This document shows, piece after piece, positions 45,701-57,737 of a stretch of DNA of 64,000 nt; position 1 is the first letter of the stretch, and each line of letters starts with the position of its first letter. A program made the position numbers and the translations under genes. Source of the DNA: Climacium dendroides. Lineage: Eukaryota > Streptophyta > Bryopsida > Hypnales > Climaciaceae. The stretch is taken from the NCBI GenBank assembly GCA_950106755.1, contig OX467088.1, forward strand, positions 9,718,001 through 9,782,000, in the 5' to 3' direction. Below the pieces are notes generated by a model that had not been told where the DNA came from, did not search any database, and saw nothing but the letters and a program-made list of their open reading frames with translations.

Positions 45701-48296
45701 GGACAAACACCTGTAAATCACACGCTTGACAACCAGCGCCAACCCTCTGAATTCCTTGAAGCTGTCTGACTTCTTGAAGAGGTCAGCACCCTTGAAAACA
45801 CTGGTGAAAGCAACATTCCAAAGCTTCATCCTCCAACTCTCAATGTACTCAAGTAGTGTCATTGGTTTGCTTGGAATGCTCATATTGATTGGAATATTGT
45901 CAGCCCGAATGATTGAGTCAAACATGTCGTTGGCTGACTTCTCGATCTGAAAAAATAAATGTAAACACATTGAGGCCATGTTGGGCAACCGAAAATGTGA
46001 AATTGTCAGGCTATAAATACAATAATGAAATCATGAGATATAACCATTACTCCAGCATACCAGCACGCCCTAGCAAGAACTTGAGTCAACCTCTCCTCAT
46101 TCACAGGATGAGGTGGAAATTGGCGAGCCTCACGTGAGGGACTAGAAGCATTCATCCACTGGAGCCACCTGACTTTTAAGTCCAAAGAGACGTTTGCTGT
46201 TGCAATCAATTGTAACTTCTCTAGAGTCAACTCAGGAACAGCAAAAAGGCTCCAATGTCACTCTATTTGCATGAAGAAAATGAAAAGGCATCGTCACTGA
46301 AGATGAGACAAGCCAATGAAGAGCAAAACCAATGGTTCCGTGAAAATACCTCTTTCAACCAGTCAGGTCCCAATGCCGGATTTGCAACGGCTACAATCTT
46401 CGAGAGCTTCTTGTATAGCTTCTCCGTGGAATCCTTAATCGATGCCCTCATAGTGTGGGCAACTCCCTCTCTTGTAACCTCATCTTCAGGAGTGTCCTCA
46501 TGATACTTTCGGACTGCCGCATCAATAGTTGTGGCTATCTCTTGCTAAACAAACATAGAGGACTCTACAAATGTTATGAATCGAACGCATGATACCCTAA
46601 GCTTGAGTGCCTCATGAAATTTGAATATGAGTTCTTGTTACTGATTACATTCATACCTTAAAAATAAATGATGTGAAGACATCCAAGGGCATAGAATACC
46701 ATGACTTTCGTGTATTCTATTGACATTTTTCCTTCTCCTCAGGACTCAGCATTTCATGAAATTTCTCAAGCTCAAGTACCCCATACTTCTGGACGCGGTA
46801 GAGTGTATGAACCAGGTTGGTCTTGACATGCGAGTTCTCGGTATGCCTGTAGTAAATAATAATTTAAGATTAACCTGAGGAGTAACTCCAGAAAATAGAG
46901 CATTGTCCAAGAACAGTATTTTGATAGGTGACTGCAAATGATAACAATGAGGTTGGTGTAAACTCACTTGTTAATATCATGCATTGCTTGCATTGCAACT
47001 CCAGTCCGATGCCTTGTGTCTAGGACTATTGAGTCCACACAAATGTGTCAATCGCGATCTAATCTATGGAGGCGCTCAATGTGATTCATCCAGGCGATTT
47101 GTTTGTGATTTCCATCGCAGACAAAAAACTTGTAGTCCACCAAATGCTTCAGGACAGTCTGCTCAAGCTTCTCGTTGAATTCATCATTCACTGCATTCCA
47201 TGTAGGTCCCCATTCTTTCTTCTCAGCATTGGTAAATACTGCCATCTCACACGCCTCATTCGATATTGAGACATAGAAGACTCTTGCACCCTTCTCGTAT
47301 CCCCGACTAAATTGGTTCTCCAACAACGTCAAATCACACGAGAGTGTAGGCTGTACCATGGGCATTGGAACTAGATGACATAAAGGTATCTTCAGTCTTG
47401 ATTGGTCATTGGATGTCAATCTCAAGCTATGAATTATGGACACAATGTCCATTGTCTGCGATTTTCGAATTTCATCTTCCATGTAGTGCGGTTGAACCCC
47501 AGAAATTGAAATCTTTGAGGCTTCACCGTCGTCATCCTCCCCGTCACCTCTAGGTGCAGAAGCCCTAGTAGTCATAGACAATGCTCTCGGTGGAGATTTC
47601 TGAGGTGCAGGCTCTTGCAAACGATAACAATGGAGTAGCAATTGTCATATGAATTTCACATACAAATACATTGAGAAATATATTGTAATGTTAATTTGTA
47701 ATGGACATCATGATTGTCCATCAGAGTGATTTAGAATGGAGACCAATATTCTGAATATTATAAAAGGAATAATTTATAAAGGTAACATCATCAAACACAT
47801 GTCCACAAACCACACTCTCTAGTGAAAACAATGTATCTCCCAAATCAATGTAGGAGCATATCCTCTTGGGTAGTAAGAATGGACGACACATCATCAGCGA
47901 ATATAAGTTCATGGTCCCCGGATCCAATAGACGTGCAGTAGAACTCTGAAAGATCCGACAGCCCCAAACTGTGAAGGTCATCTACTTCCTCATGAAGTTC
48001 GCGAATTAGAATTTGAAGATCATATGGTACCCTAGGCTGCTTCTCTCGGAGACGAATCTCGGCATCTATATCTATCATTTCAATCTCCATGGCCGGAGGA
48101 GCAGGATCTTGAACATTCTAAACTTCAACAACACTCTCATAACTTTCAACCTGGAGATGAAAACAATTAGAAAACTTATATAAGAAGGACAATCAATAAT
48201 CACATCAAATCGATTAAGAAACTAGGATGCCAAAACTTTCAGACACGAGAGCCAAGATAGCATATGAGAGCAATGAAGGCGACAACCCGCATGATT

Positions 48297-50280
48297 CAGT
48301 GATCAGGTCCCTAATCGGGTCAAAAATTGTCCGCGACTAAATATTCATGCATGGCCCCCAACCTTCCGGTGTCGTCTCAGTCCCGAGACAGGGTTTTCGG
48401 GTTTGGTGCTATGCATAGACCCCTAATGCTTGGGGGTTCAGAAAAGGAGCGTTCGAACTCGGGAGGCCAACTTGAACAGGCTGCGAGCCCCTAACCCGGA
48501 GTCAAAATGTGAGAGGATTGGAGGCGGGCGGTTTAGTGAATCACTGTTCTCGTCCCCAATAGGGTCAAGAATTGTTCGCAACTAGATATTCATGCATGGC
48601 CCCCAACCTTTCGGTGCCGTCTCGGTCCCAAGACAAGGTTTTGGGGTTCGGTGCTATGCATAGACCCCTAATGCCTGGGGGTTCAGAAAAAGAGCATTCG
48701 AACTCGGAAGGCCAACCTGAACAGGCTGCGAGCCCCTAACCCGGAGTCAAAATGTGAGAGGATTGGAGGCGGGCGGTTTAGTGAATCCACTAGAAGAAAA
48801 ACGTGTCCGTTGCAACCCACTGAGATGCGACTATGTATCCTATACAACTGAGATGCAACTGTAGCCCTCTGTATTTACACCAAATTTCACGTGTATGTAG
48901 TTGTAGTCGCAAAGTAGTCGGAAAATGAAGAATAGGGTTACGATATTGTAACAGGAGAACTGACATGAAGTATTCTACATCCAGTATTCATCGCAGTTGT
49001 CCATGTGGACAGCTATCCGCAAAGTAGAGTCCACCATGGAAAAATGCAATCGCTCTGATTACATGCTGCAACTAAAAACTAGAAGATTGCAACTTAGAAA
49101 TGACTCAAATGCAACTAGGAATCAACTATAATGCAACTAGAGCCCGACTACAGTGCAACTAAAAAACGATTCAAATGCAACTAGAGAACAAGTGCAATGC
49201 AACTAGAACATGACTGAAAATCGATTCAATTGTCCCATATCGATTGTCAAGAATACCATCAGCTTGAACAAATAAGAATGGTAAGTTATAGCATTCTTGT
49301 GTAATGAATTTTGATAGTGAAATTCTAATATTTATATATTTTGTAGATTTTTACACTTTGTAGATTTCTACAATTTGTAGATTTCTATAATCTACAACTC
49401 TATAAATTATAACCAAGTCGCAAACTAGTTGCAAACCAGTTGTATGTCAATCGCAAACCAGTTGCACACTAATCGCAAATGAGTTGCACATCAATCGCAA
49501 ACTAGTTGCATACTAGTTGCAAACCAGTTGTATGTCAATCGCAAACCAGTTGCACTCTAGTCGCAAACGAGTTGCACATCAATCGCAAACTAGTTGTATA
49601 CCAGTTGTATGTCAATCGCAAACCAGTTGCACTCTAGTCGCAAACGAGTTGCACATCAATCGCAAACTAGTTGCACACCAGTTGTATGTCAATCGCAAAC
49701 CAATTGTACATTAGTCGCAAACCAGTTGCACACAAATAAGTGAAATAACTTCCACATCAGCAACCACGTCACAGCAGTTCATCGACGAAGTTCTCCATTG
49801 CCTATCGAATGACAAACAACCTCGCGACTGCAGTGCAACTCATGCGACTTGTCCACTGCAACTGCGGACTCCAGAATATCACCAAGTCGCAAACGTCCGA
49901 TACGACTACAAACTAGTCGCAAACCGCAATCGCAAAACCCTGCTTTTTCTTCTAGTGATCACTGTTCTCATCCCCGATAGGGTCAAGAATTGTCCACGAC
50001 TAGATATTCATGCATGGCCCCCAACCTTCCGGTGCCGTCTCGGTCCCAAGAGAGGGATTCGGGATTGGAAGCCGTGTACAATTTTCTGAAATTTCCTATT
50101 CACGCCTAAACTGCGGTAGGGGCAACCCCAAGTGTGTGAAAAAATAGTCGGCGCAAACGAGAAATAGATGCTGGAGGACGCAAGATTCAATACATGCACC
50201 AGAATGATTCTTTTTCCGATAATCATGCATGGCTCCCAACCCTCAAGTGCTGTCTCGGTCCCGAGAGAGGGGTTTCACAT
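48297..50280. repeat. 244-bp tandem repeat, interrupted by a CACTA element
   Basis: Copy 1 (about 48297-48540) and copy 2 (48541-48787) share ATTCATGCATGGCCCCCAACC, GTCTCGGTCCC, TGCTATGCATAGACCCCTAA and GGATTGGAGGCGGGCGGTTT. A third, partial copy resumes at 49958 once the CACTA element is removed (spacing 244 bp). A diverged fourth piece starts near 50222. The function is unknown and no frame runs through all copies. Confidence 0.9.
48788..49957. mobile_element. Non-autonomous CACTA transposon, 1,170 bp, with 3-bp target duplication
   Basis: The ends are CACTAGAAGAAAAA (48788-48801) and its inverted complement TTTTTCTTCTAGTG (49944-49957). ATC is duplicated at 48785-48787 and 49958-49960. 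The neighbouring repeat copy shows the uninterrupted site (TTTAGTGAATCACTG at 48533-48547). The left subterminal region repeats TGCAACTAGA; the right repeats TCGCAAACYAGTTGCA in higher-order units (49400-49735). No transposase is inside, so movement needs an enzyme from elsewhere. CACTA ends and a 3-bp duplication are the definition of this superfamily. Confidence 0.97.
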
Positions 50281-52040
50281 CGGGAGGCCTGCATGATTTT
50301 ATCCAGGTTCCCATTCATGCCCTAAACGTCAACTCCCGGAATCCAGGTTGTAGTAAAATGCGACATGCAAGTATGTTGAGCTTCAGCGTACATGGGCTGC
50401 GACGACGGAGACTTCTTGCGCAAGTGGCTACATGGTATTCTCTCCAGCTTGATTTCTTCGCGGACGTAGTATTCGATCCATCACCGAAGACCTTGGAGCA
50501 ACACAGAATTGCTTCCACATGTCAGAAATCCAAGAGTAACTCATAACACTAAATAATGGAATGCCTTAGTTAAGTAGACAGCAAGTGTTAGAGGACCTAC
50601 CAAATTGCCCTTTGCACACAGCGAGGCCAGGATCACGACCACGGCAGAAGGTGTGTGGACAGGGCAAGGTGACGACCCGAGGATGCAATGGCAACGGAGT
50701 TGCGCGGTAGCCAAGGTATGTCATGTACTACTGTTCTCTCATTCAAGGTTAGGGTTTGCTAGGGAAGTACGGTCGTAACTATGTTGGGAAGTACGTTTGG
50801 GATCTATGGCTGGGAACTACGGTTGGGAACTACGGTTTAACTACGGTTGCATCAAAGGGTATTATCCCAGTTCTTTAGCAATGAATATTCCTACCTCAAG
50901 TAGCTCTCTTTTCTCTTCGCATTGCATTATATGGATTAGCAATTTCCAGTTAGTATGGAAAAAAGTATACCTTGGTGCCCTTCAATGCATACTATTTACG
51001 TTTTGATTGCAATGAACCCGGATGCTCTTGATGGATATTATGAAATCCTAATTTATAATGTCCATGAATTGTGGTTCTCTTCTTAAATAGGATCAAAGAG
51101 TTTTCGTTGGCTAAGGGTTACCATTATACTTTGAGCTTCTCAAAAGTCAGCAATGAAAATCCTTTAGTAGAAATATCAGTTGATACCTATGAGCAATATG
51201 ATTTTTTTAGGTATTTATCTGTAGACATTAGAGTTCCTCTTGACTGAGGTTACCTTAGTCACCTTAAATATTCTAGAGTACTTGTTCTGTGGCCAATTTT
51301 TTCTTCAAAGTAGTGAGGGTAGTATATAATTGAATATTTGATGCATTCAGTGTAGGTAGTAGGTACCATTGTTTGATTACAGCACATATTATGGTTATTT
51401 GCTCAGGGTCTTGGGAGGGGTACAATCTTGGGATCAAAGTGAAGTAACCTCGTATATTTCCAATATAAGATTTATCTGCATATCTTCAAAATCCTCCATA
51501 TCTGCGATATCATATATAATATCCCTTAATAGTACTTGATGGGTGACTTATTATTATGGTCAGTGTATTCGTTTATCTATAACGGGTATATTTTTCTTGA
51601 AAATGCAAATGATTATGATGAATTTTCTTGAGATTCAATTTCACTATACTAAGTGGACTGTGCTTCCTTACTACAGAAGCCTCTCATATATATCACTGTA
51701 CTTAGGGAATACTTACACAGACCTGCCTGACATGTATTAACGGTATACCCAATACATTTAATGCCCTATTTAATCATTGTTCTTCTGACATTTTTTAGTT
51801 TGTGAGCCGCCATTTTCATACTATATTGTACATGTTGAGTTACTACTAGTATTCACTATTCACATGTTGTATTTATTGTATCAAGATATAAATGTATTAC
51901 TTTCATTCTATTATAGATTTTGAATCTGTTATTCAGAGCATTTCAATACTTCTGCGCTAATGTTTTGTATGAAATATAGTCTCCAGTTATAGTGTCATTT
52001 CACCCTTGGATTGTACAACCTGAAGAGGTGTAGGAATGAT
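50281..52040. other. Spacer upstream of the MULE gene
   Basis: A short GTTGGGAACTACG repeat occurs at 50770-50850. The rest is AT-rich with no supported gene; a terminal inverted repeat for the MULE could not be identified. Confidence 0.4.
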
Positions 52041-52048
52041 GCATTGCT

Positions 52049-55000
52049 TTGACTGATAGCATGACAGGATCTTCAATGGCAATTGTGAGGGTACATGGAG
52101 AATGTGTTCCGATTTCATTTCCTGTGGGCGAGTTGGAATATGCTGTTGTCAGTTCGTCTCATTTGAGTGCCCGTTTCCTACTTGCAGAGAACTCATTAGA
52201 TATTGACGAAGAAGTATTTGATAGTATAAGTGGTGAACTGACACATACTATAGGTCAAGAGCCCTCTGTGTGTGGCCTTGTTAGGCAATGGCATTTGCAT
52301 GAAGGTAGGTATTTAACATATGGATTACCGTAGTCGTGTGCAGGAGCATCCAATGCAGAGGGATCCGCTAGAGTTTCTAGGACTAGTACTTTCGAGAATA
52401 TTGTGAAAATTGAGCCTGGTGTGGAGGTGATTACCATTGGCAGTGACGACTCTGATGGTTCATCTCCACCCTACAAACTTTTGAAACCAACATCGTCACT
52501 TACAATTGGTAGGGCGTACTCATCCTTCTCGCCTTCTCCAGATATAGTTACACTATCATCATCTATTCATCTTCCCGTGCGTCCTCAACTGTTTCATGTT
52601 TGCAAAAGCTATGCCACACGAAGGATTCTAGGAACCCGTTCAAGAGGGTCAATTGGAACTCAATTAGAATTTGTAGTGTCCAATTTGTTCCACCTTCGTT
52701 CAATGGTGATGTGATATTTGAGTTAGCACCCGTCAGAGATGTTTCGGGAATTCACAGTTAGGCTAAGCTTCTCACTGGAATGGAGAAACGCTATGATGGT
52801 CACGTTTGAACAAATCTTCATATGACAAATATAAGGAATGCAGATGGCTTGACATTTCGGTTGGCGTCTTACGTAGGCCACCTACGATGTGACAACCCAA
52901 GTTGTGACTATCTAATTCGAAAGCACCGTGTAGCTCTCATCAACGAGACTGAATGGGATGGTTGTTCTCCTGTTCCATTTGAGGTTCGTGATATTCCTCC
53001 ACTTGGTTCCAGTATCACATGCAAGATTTGTTCAACTGCTCCATCGTGTATTGGTAGTTGTCCTGCGAAAATCTATTATGTATAGTAGTTGGGTCACAGG
53101 ACATGACTCGAACTTGTGTTCATTTCGGTATTCACAACCACCCTGTAAGAGATGGAGACTGCCGGGAGTACAAGGAGAGAACTCGGTCCTTGATATGAGA
53201 CCAAGTTGAGCGGAACCCGTCTGGAACAAATTCCGCTATCATCATGGAAGCTAGCAAGGAGTTCCTTCAAGAGATGCTACTTCAACCCGAAGAAGCTACA
53301 CCTACCCTATTTGGTCTCCAGGAATTGATGCCAGTTCTGGAGAAATGCAAATTCATGAGTTCCCCAAGTATTCGCAATGAAGTCAATACGTTCAAGTACT
53401 TCCGGCGCTTTGGAGTGATGGACAGCATCACAAAGCTTCATGGCTGTAGCAATTGGGCTTTTGTGCAGGAGAACAAATTCCCTGATCAGGGATCCGACTC
53501 TAACAAAGTATTTGTGTTCAAAATGTCCGAGGTTGGCCCTGGAAGTGGCGTGGACTTGGTATCCCGTATGCAACCTGGTGGTGACCTTGAGGACGCATGG
53601 ATCATGTTTGATCATGTTAGGCGAGTGAAGCTCTAGACTACAATTGTGTGTCATGTTTATGACACGACCTATTGCCGTGTCATGACTATTGCAATTAGCG
53701 ATATGCAGTCAGAAGATGTAGTTGCCCAATGCAACTTCTGGAAAAACTTAAACGTCGTGATGGGTAGACATAGATATACCTTGCCCTATTTTAAGGGCTT
53801 CATGGTTGATTCGGCACAAGCAAACTGGAATGCGGTGCGCATAGTTTATGGAAGTGGTGACCCAACCGAGCCCATGCCCAATCGAGAACATACATGTTTA
53901 TTTCATTGGACTCAGTCAATGGAGAAATACACGAAGGCAGACATTTGCAGTGACCTTCAAGACCAGCATCGGAAGCTATGCAAACAATATAAAGGATGCA
54001 AATTCCTTAGCAGAGGCAGAGACTAGGTTTCATGCAATTCGAACGTGGTGGCATTCATCCGGAGCCACAACCGGGGAGGGGCTTCGCTATCTGGAGTTGT
54101 GGTTAGCGTTTTGGCACTTCCGATATAGGCAATGGGGAGCATTCATGGACACTATAAGATTCTTGATCACCGTATCCCTCGTTTGTTTGTTTTTTCAAGA
54201 TAGGGTTCATGTTCCTATCTTATCTTCTATCATTGCTAATCATTTATTTTTTTTATGCTTTCTATCTTCAGTTTCTCGAGTACTTCATATAACAACCCTA
54301 ATCGTAGACATTAAATCCAGGAAATATTAGTCCTCTTCATTTGTAGTAGCTTTAATCCATGCTCCCCGGAACAAGGACTCATTGAAGATGAACTTGGACT
54401 CATTCCTACTTGCAACCTCGCGGAGACCGTCCATAACAAATGGTTGCAACAATTTGGAAAACGTGGCTCTGATTTGTACGTCGCCACCGTAGATGACTAT
54501 GTTCGAGCGTTCATGCAAATGGTTAGATATTACCAGTTTCTAAAAGGTGAGAAGCCGGGAACTGATCCAGGAAAAGAAGAACTATTGCTTCGTGTAGCAC
54601 AGAGATATGCCCAACGTACTGGTAATCCGAAAGGATTGAACGATGCCATGGCATCTGTACCAGGTGTCAATGAGTACTGCACTAGGAAGCCCCATTTGGA
54701 AGGCGAGGAAGTTTTTGGATCTAATAAGCGAATGCCCAATCTTCCACCTGGTTCTCAATATGACTTGCATCGTCCCGACAAAGTGAATTTCTCCCGACCC
54801 CGGGTTGGAACGAGGGCCACCCCTGCACCCACACCGGTCATTTCCTTGGATCGGATTTCTGAAAAACCATGGCCTGTGACGCATGAAGATTATCCGGATT
54901 TGTTGGAGTCACCTAAGACAAGGTCAATTCCTGCAATTGAGGTGGCCTCCCAAGTGAGGACCGTCTAAGAAACAGTTTGTAATGAGTCTCAATGGCATAT

Positions 55001-55841
55001 TGCCTGCTTGCCTAAGACGTCTTCAAAAGCATGTTTTGCATTGCAGGCCATTACGCGAAAAAAATGTGTTGCAAAAATAGTGCAAGGCAATAGGGGAACA
55101 ACTGCACCTACATACACCGGCAGCATGGACAACTACAAGAAAAATAGGATTGAGAGAATGCAATTTTTTTTCTGCAATGATGATATATCGTGGTGCGTCA
55201 AAGGTTCTCGACGAAAATGGGTTCTATCAAAACCGGAAGTACCAAACATTTGGCCGGTGAAAGTTGGAATCAATCTTACACCCAAAGAGATCCTAGATCT
55301 TCAAAATGCAGGGTTCCGTCTTCTGCAGCGTCTTGAAATTTCTCCTCGTAGGCTATTTGGAAATCATGATTTGCCCCCTGATGTTTTGGGACTTCAAGTT
55401 CCAGAGTCACCCGCAGAGCACCCCAGCACACGGTCAGGAAAGAAGATTCGGAGGAATCCAAAAGCACCTACAACAAAGCAAGCAAACAATTGCGCCTCCG
55501 CACTCACAATGCAAGTAGTGGTTCGTGAAGTTACTATGGTACCACATCTGGGCTTCGGATGCATCATTGCACTGGACTCAGGTACACCGCCTGCCATTGA
55601 ACATTACATGATCACTATAAGTACATTTCTTGAATGCACTTGCCCTTATTTCAAGGAGATGTCAAGAAAGGCTCTAGGAAAAAGAGGGCAATGGGCTAAT
55701 TGCAAGCACTTGTACTTTTTGTTCATTGGAGTTTGCCAATTGGATGCAGAAGTAGATCTTTTTATTCATGCTCCAAGCTTTAGCTTTAATGAAGTGAAAC
55801 GCATACTTCAGAGTGGTATCTTAAAGCTGAAATCCAATTAG
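52049..55841 (+). pseudogene. MULE (mudrA-like) transposase, broken
   Basis: The coding path starts near 52049 (VRVHGECVPISFPVGE). It passes an acidic linker (VEVITIGSDDSDGSS) and a region with paired Cys (LRCDNPSCDYL, CKICSTAPSC) and HFGIHNHPVRDG. The transposase core includes CHVYDTTYCRV, FKGFMVDSAQANWNAVR (catalytic-Asp region) and WLAFWHFRYRQWG. A C-terminal SWIM finger follows (CTCPYF ... WANCKHLYFLF near 55640-55720), ending at TAG 55839. Domain order matches Mutator-like transposases. Breaks: TAG 52331, 52759 and 53634; TGA 52807 and 53196; TAA 54966; frame changes near 52650, 53085 and 53990. A probable intron (GTATCC...CTTCAG, about 54170-54271) follows the core. Not functional as it stands. 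The terminal inverted repeats were not located. Confidence 0.8.
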
Positions 55842-57400
55842 TACACAGTTATCCTTCAATACGGTTGACGCTAGCATATTGCAGTGTACCTTTGGATGAT
55901 GTGCTCCAAACTTGTTTCACGTAAGAATTGTAGTGAGAGTAAAAGGGCCACTACTGAATTTCAATTGTCATTCGTCCATTGCACCTTGCACTATCATGCG
56001 TGATTGCCCATCCCACACTTTCTAGTATGATTTGTATATATCTCTGGATATAAAATATTCATAGAAGGTTGTTTAGATTGGTATTGATAATTGCGACAAA
56101 ATAAAAATGGCCTTCCCTCGTCCCAATCCACTGAAAATGACCTTGACTGAATTCACTTTTTACAATGAATATGGTAGGATAACGGCAGAGGTACTTAGAG
56201 GTGGTCACCTTATGCATTCAGAAGTTTGCAACATTTACCTGAACTTGCTATGGTTGTAAACCCATTTTTTATTAGTACTATCTCATGCTAGCATTGGTAG
56301 CCGTTACCTAAACCCTTGCAATACATATGAGTAGTAATTATTGATCAATATAGTACTTGCAAACATAATTGAAATTCATTGTTATTGATAGGAAGTTTTT
56401 CAACATGCTAATGCCTTTTATATGATAAATTGGTAAAGTGGTTGGGCATGGATGAACTTAATTAATCATTTTAACCCTATCACATGGAAATGTTAGCCTA
56501 ATCCCAAGCATTCTAACTACAGTTGTTCAATAGTTTAAGTTAAATTGTTCACCTAACCATACATTTTTCAATACAATAAACAGATGTGCATCCAACAATA
56601 AAAAGTTTATATGAACCCTGAACCCAATGCTCTAAATCCTAAATATAGTCCTCTATAAAAAGTTAACAGATGTGCAATAAACAAGACACAAAGGCAATAA
56701 TAAATACCGTAAACATTGAACCCTCACCCTAGAAGTATGCCTGTCCTTCACTTTTGAAGGGTCATTTCACGGTTTGAGGTCCCCAATTATATTGAGATCA
56801 AAAAAACACAGTTATAGGGGTACCCCTAAACCCTAAAACCGTGGTGAAAGGTTATGTTATGTGTCTTGATACCACGGTTATAGGTTCACACCCAAATAAT
56901 TTTTTTGCTATAGACTTAGGGTCTCCTGTCTTGGATCCACGGTGATAGGTTCATTTTCATAGTTATGGGGGCATGAATATAAAGTTATCATGTTTTACTT
57001 TGTAAAACTTCAAAGCAACCCTAGTCTAAACATCTACAAGACATACTTCATTCAGAAGTTCATTCAATTTGGGATACATAACCATGAACACCTTTTTTCT
57101 TACATGTTCAATGGATTTTTGCATGAAATGTAGACAAAGTCATCTATTTAGTTGATTTTGAAATATTCCCAATCAATTGCCCGCCATAACATTTATAACT
57201 TTGAGGCGTCTATCTTCTTGGGCCACTTTGGCAAAAAGCCTTAAATCCTAACTATCCACTGAAACCTTCCTATTCCTCCATCTCCTCTCCCCCCTTCCGT
57301 CTAGGCAATTGAAAGGCCAATCCTTAAAGAAAACAAACTCCTTTCTCCCTCCCATGCCGTTGATCTAGATACGGGTAGGGATACTTTACAGGACCAGATA
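55842..57400. other. AT-rich spacer with telomere-like and repeated words
   Basis: CCCTAAACCCTAAAACCGTGG at about 56824 and three occurrences of CCACGGT(T/G)ATAGGTTCA-like text (56785-56955) suggest a diverged repeat. No gene. Confidence 0.4.
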
Positions 57401-57570
57401 CGATATAATATAGACACGGTCCGGATGCGAGATACAAGATATAGTTCAAATACGATACAAATCCAATACGTACGAAGATGAGATACGGAATATAGTTCAA
57501 ATGCAATATAAATACGATATGGTATATATACAAAATACGAGGTATGAGGTACGGATACGGATATATCCCG
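57400..57570. repeat. GATACGATATA-type low-complexity repeat
   Basis: Degenerate GATACGGAATATAGTTCAAA units occur twice (about 57420 and 57483) among many GATACG/AATACGA words. Confidence 0.7.
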
Positions 57571-57704
57571 TATGAAATGTTACCCCTAGCCCCACCTGAA
57601 AATTACAGAAGGGCAGGAGGGGAGGAAAAAAGCTAAATTTAATATAATAAAAGTTTGAGCTTATTGGTGGGAGGTAAGAAAATTCAATTTCATTTTTTTT
57701 GTGG

Positions 57705-57737
57705 GAGTGGATAGTGAGACAGTCTCACTATCCACTC
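57705..57737. repeat. Perfect 33-bp palindrome (16-bp arms, 1-base centre)
   Basis: GAGTGGATAGTGAGAC, one A, then its exact inverted complement. Isolated in AT-rich DNA with no T-run immediately after it, so a Rho-independent-type terminator reading is not apt in a nuclear genome. Confidence 0.95.

Larger units (their letters stand above)
41264..48150 (-). pseudogene. Multi-exon gene with permuted amino-methyltransferase-like domain
   Basis: Exons with matching splice sites and frame include 46846-46657 and 46544-46350, others around 47620-46968, 46230-46050, 45950-45600, 45560-45075, 45073-44900, 44762-44409 and 44335-44084, then about 41907-41873, 41777-41575 and the last ending at TAG 41264. 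The N-terminal 600 or so residues are unrecognised. The C-terminal part follows the beta-class N6/N4 methyltransferase order. A motif-IV-like VDLVIVDVPEG is followed by DDWLVPIFDFA and GGLLVIYPA. Next comes GPQEKSREFM, in the place of the usual HPTQKP. Last is TPGDVVVNCTAATG, a motif-I-like AdoMet loop, with ILAFEEDK. The catalytic DPPY is DVPE and DPFxGSG is NCTAATG, so activity is doubtful. In-frame TAG at 48118, 46717, 44114 and 41402, TGA at 47048, and a frame change near 45090 suggest decay. The first exon is not found. Confidence 0.6.

Noticed and set aside
1..55841. Variant genetic code with TAG/TAA read as Gln, as in some algae and ciliates
   Set aside because: TAG and TAA also serve as plausible final stops (13420 in the clean SMP gene, 31426, 24375, 55839), and the clean gene has no internal TAR. 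Decay by C-to-T explains the pattern more simply, though a codon survey would settle it.
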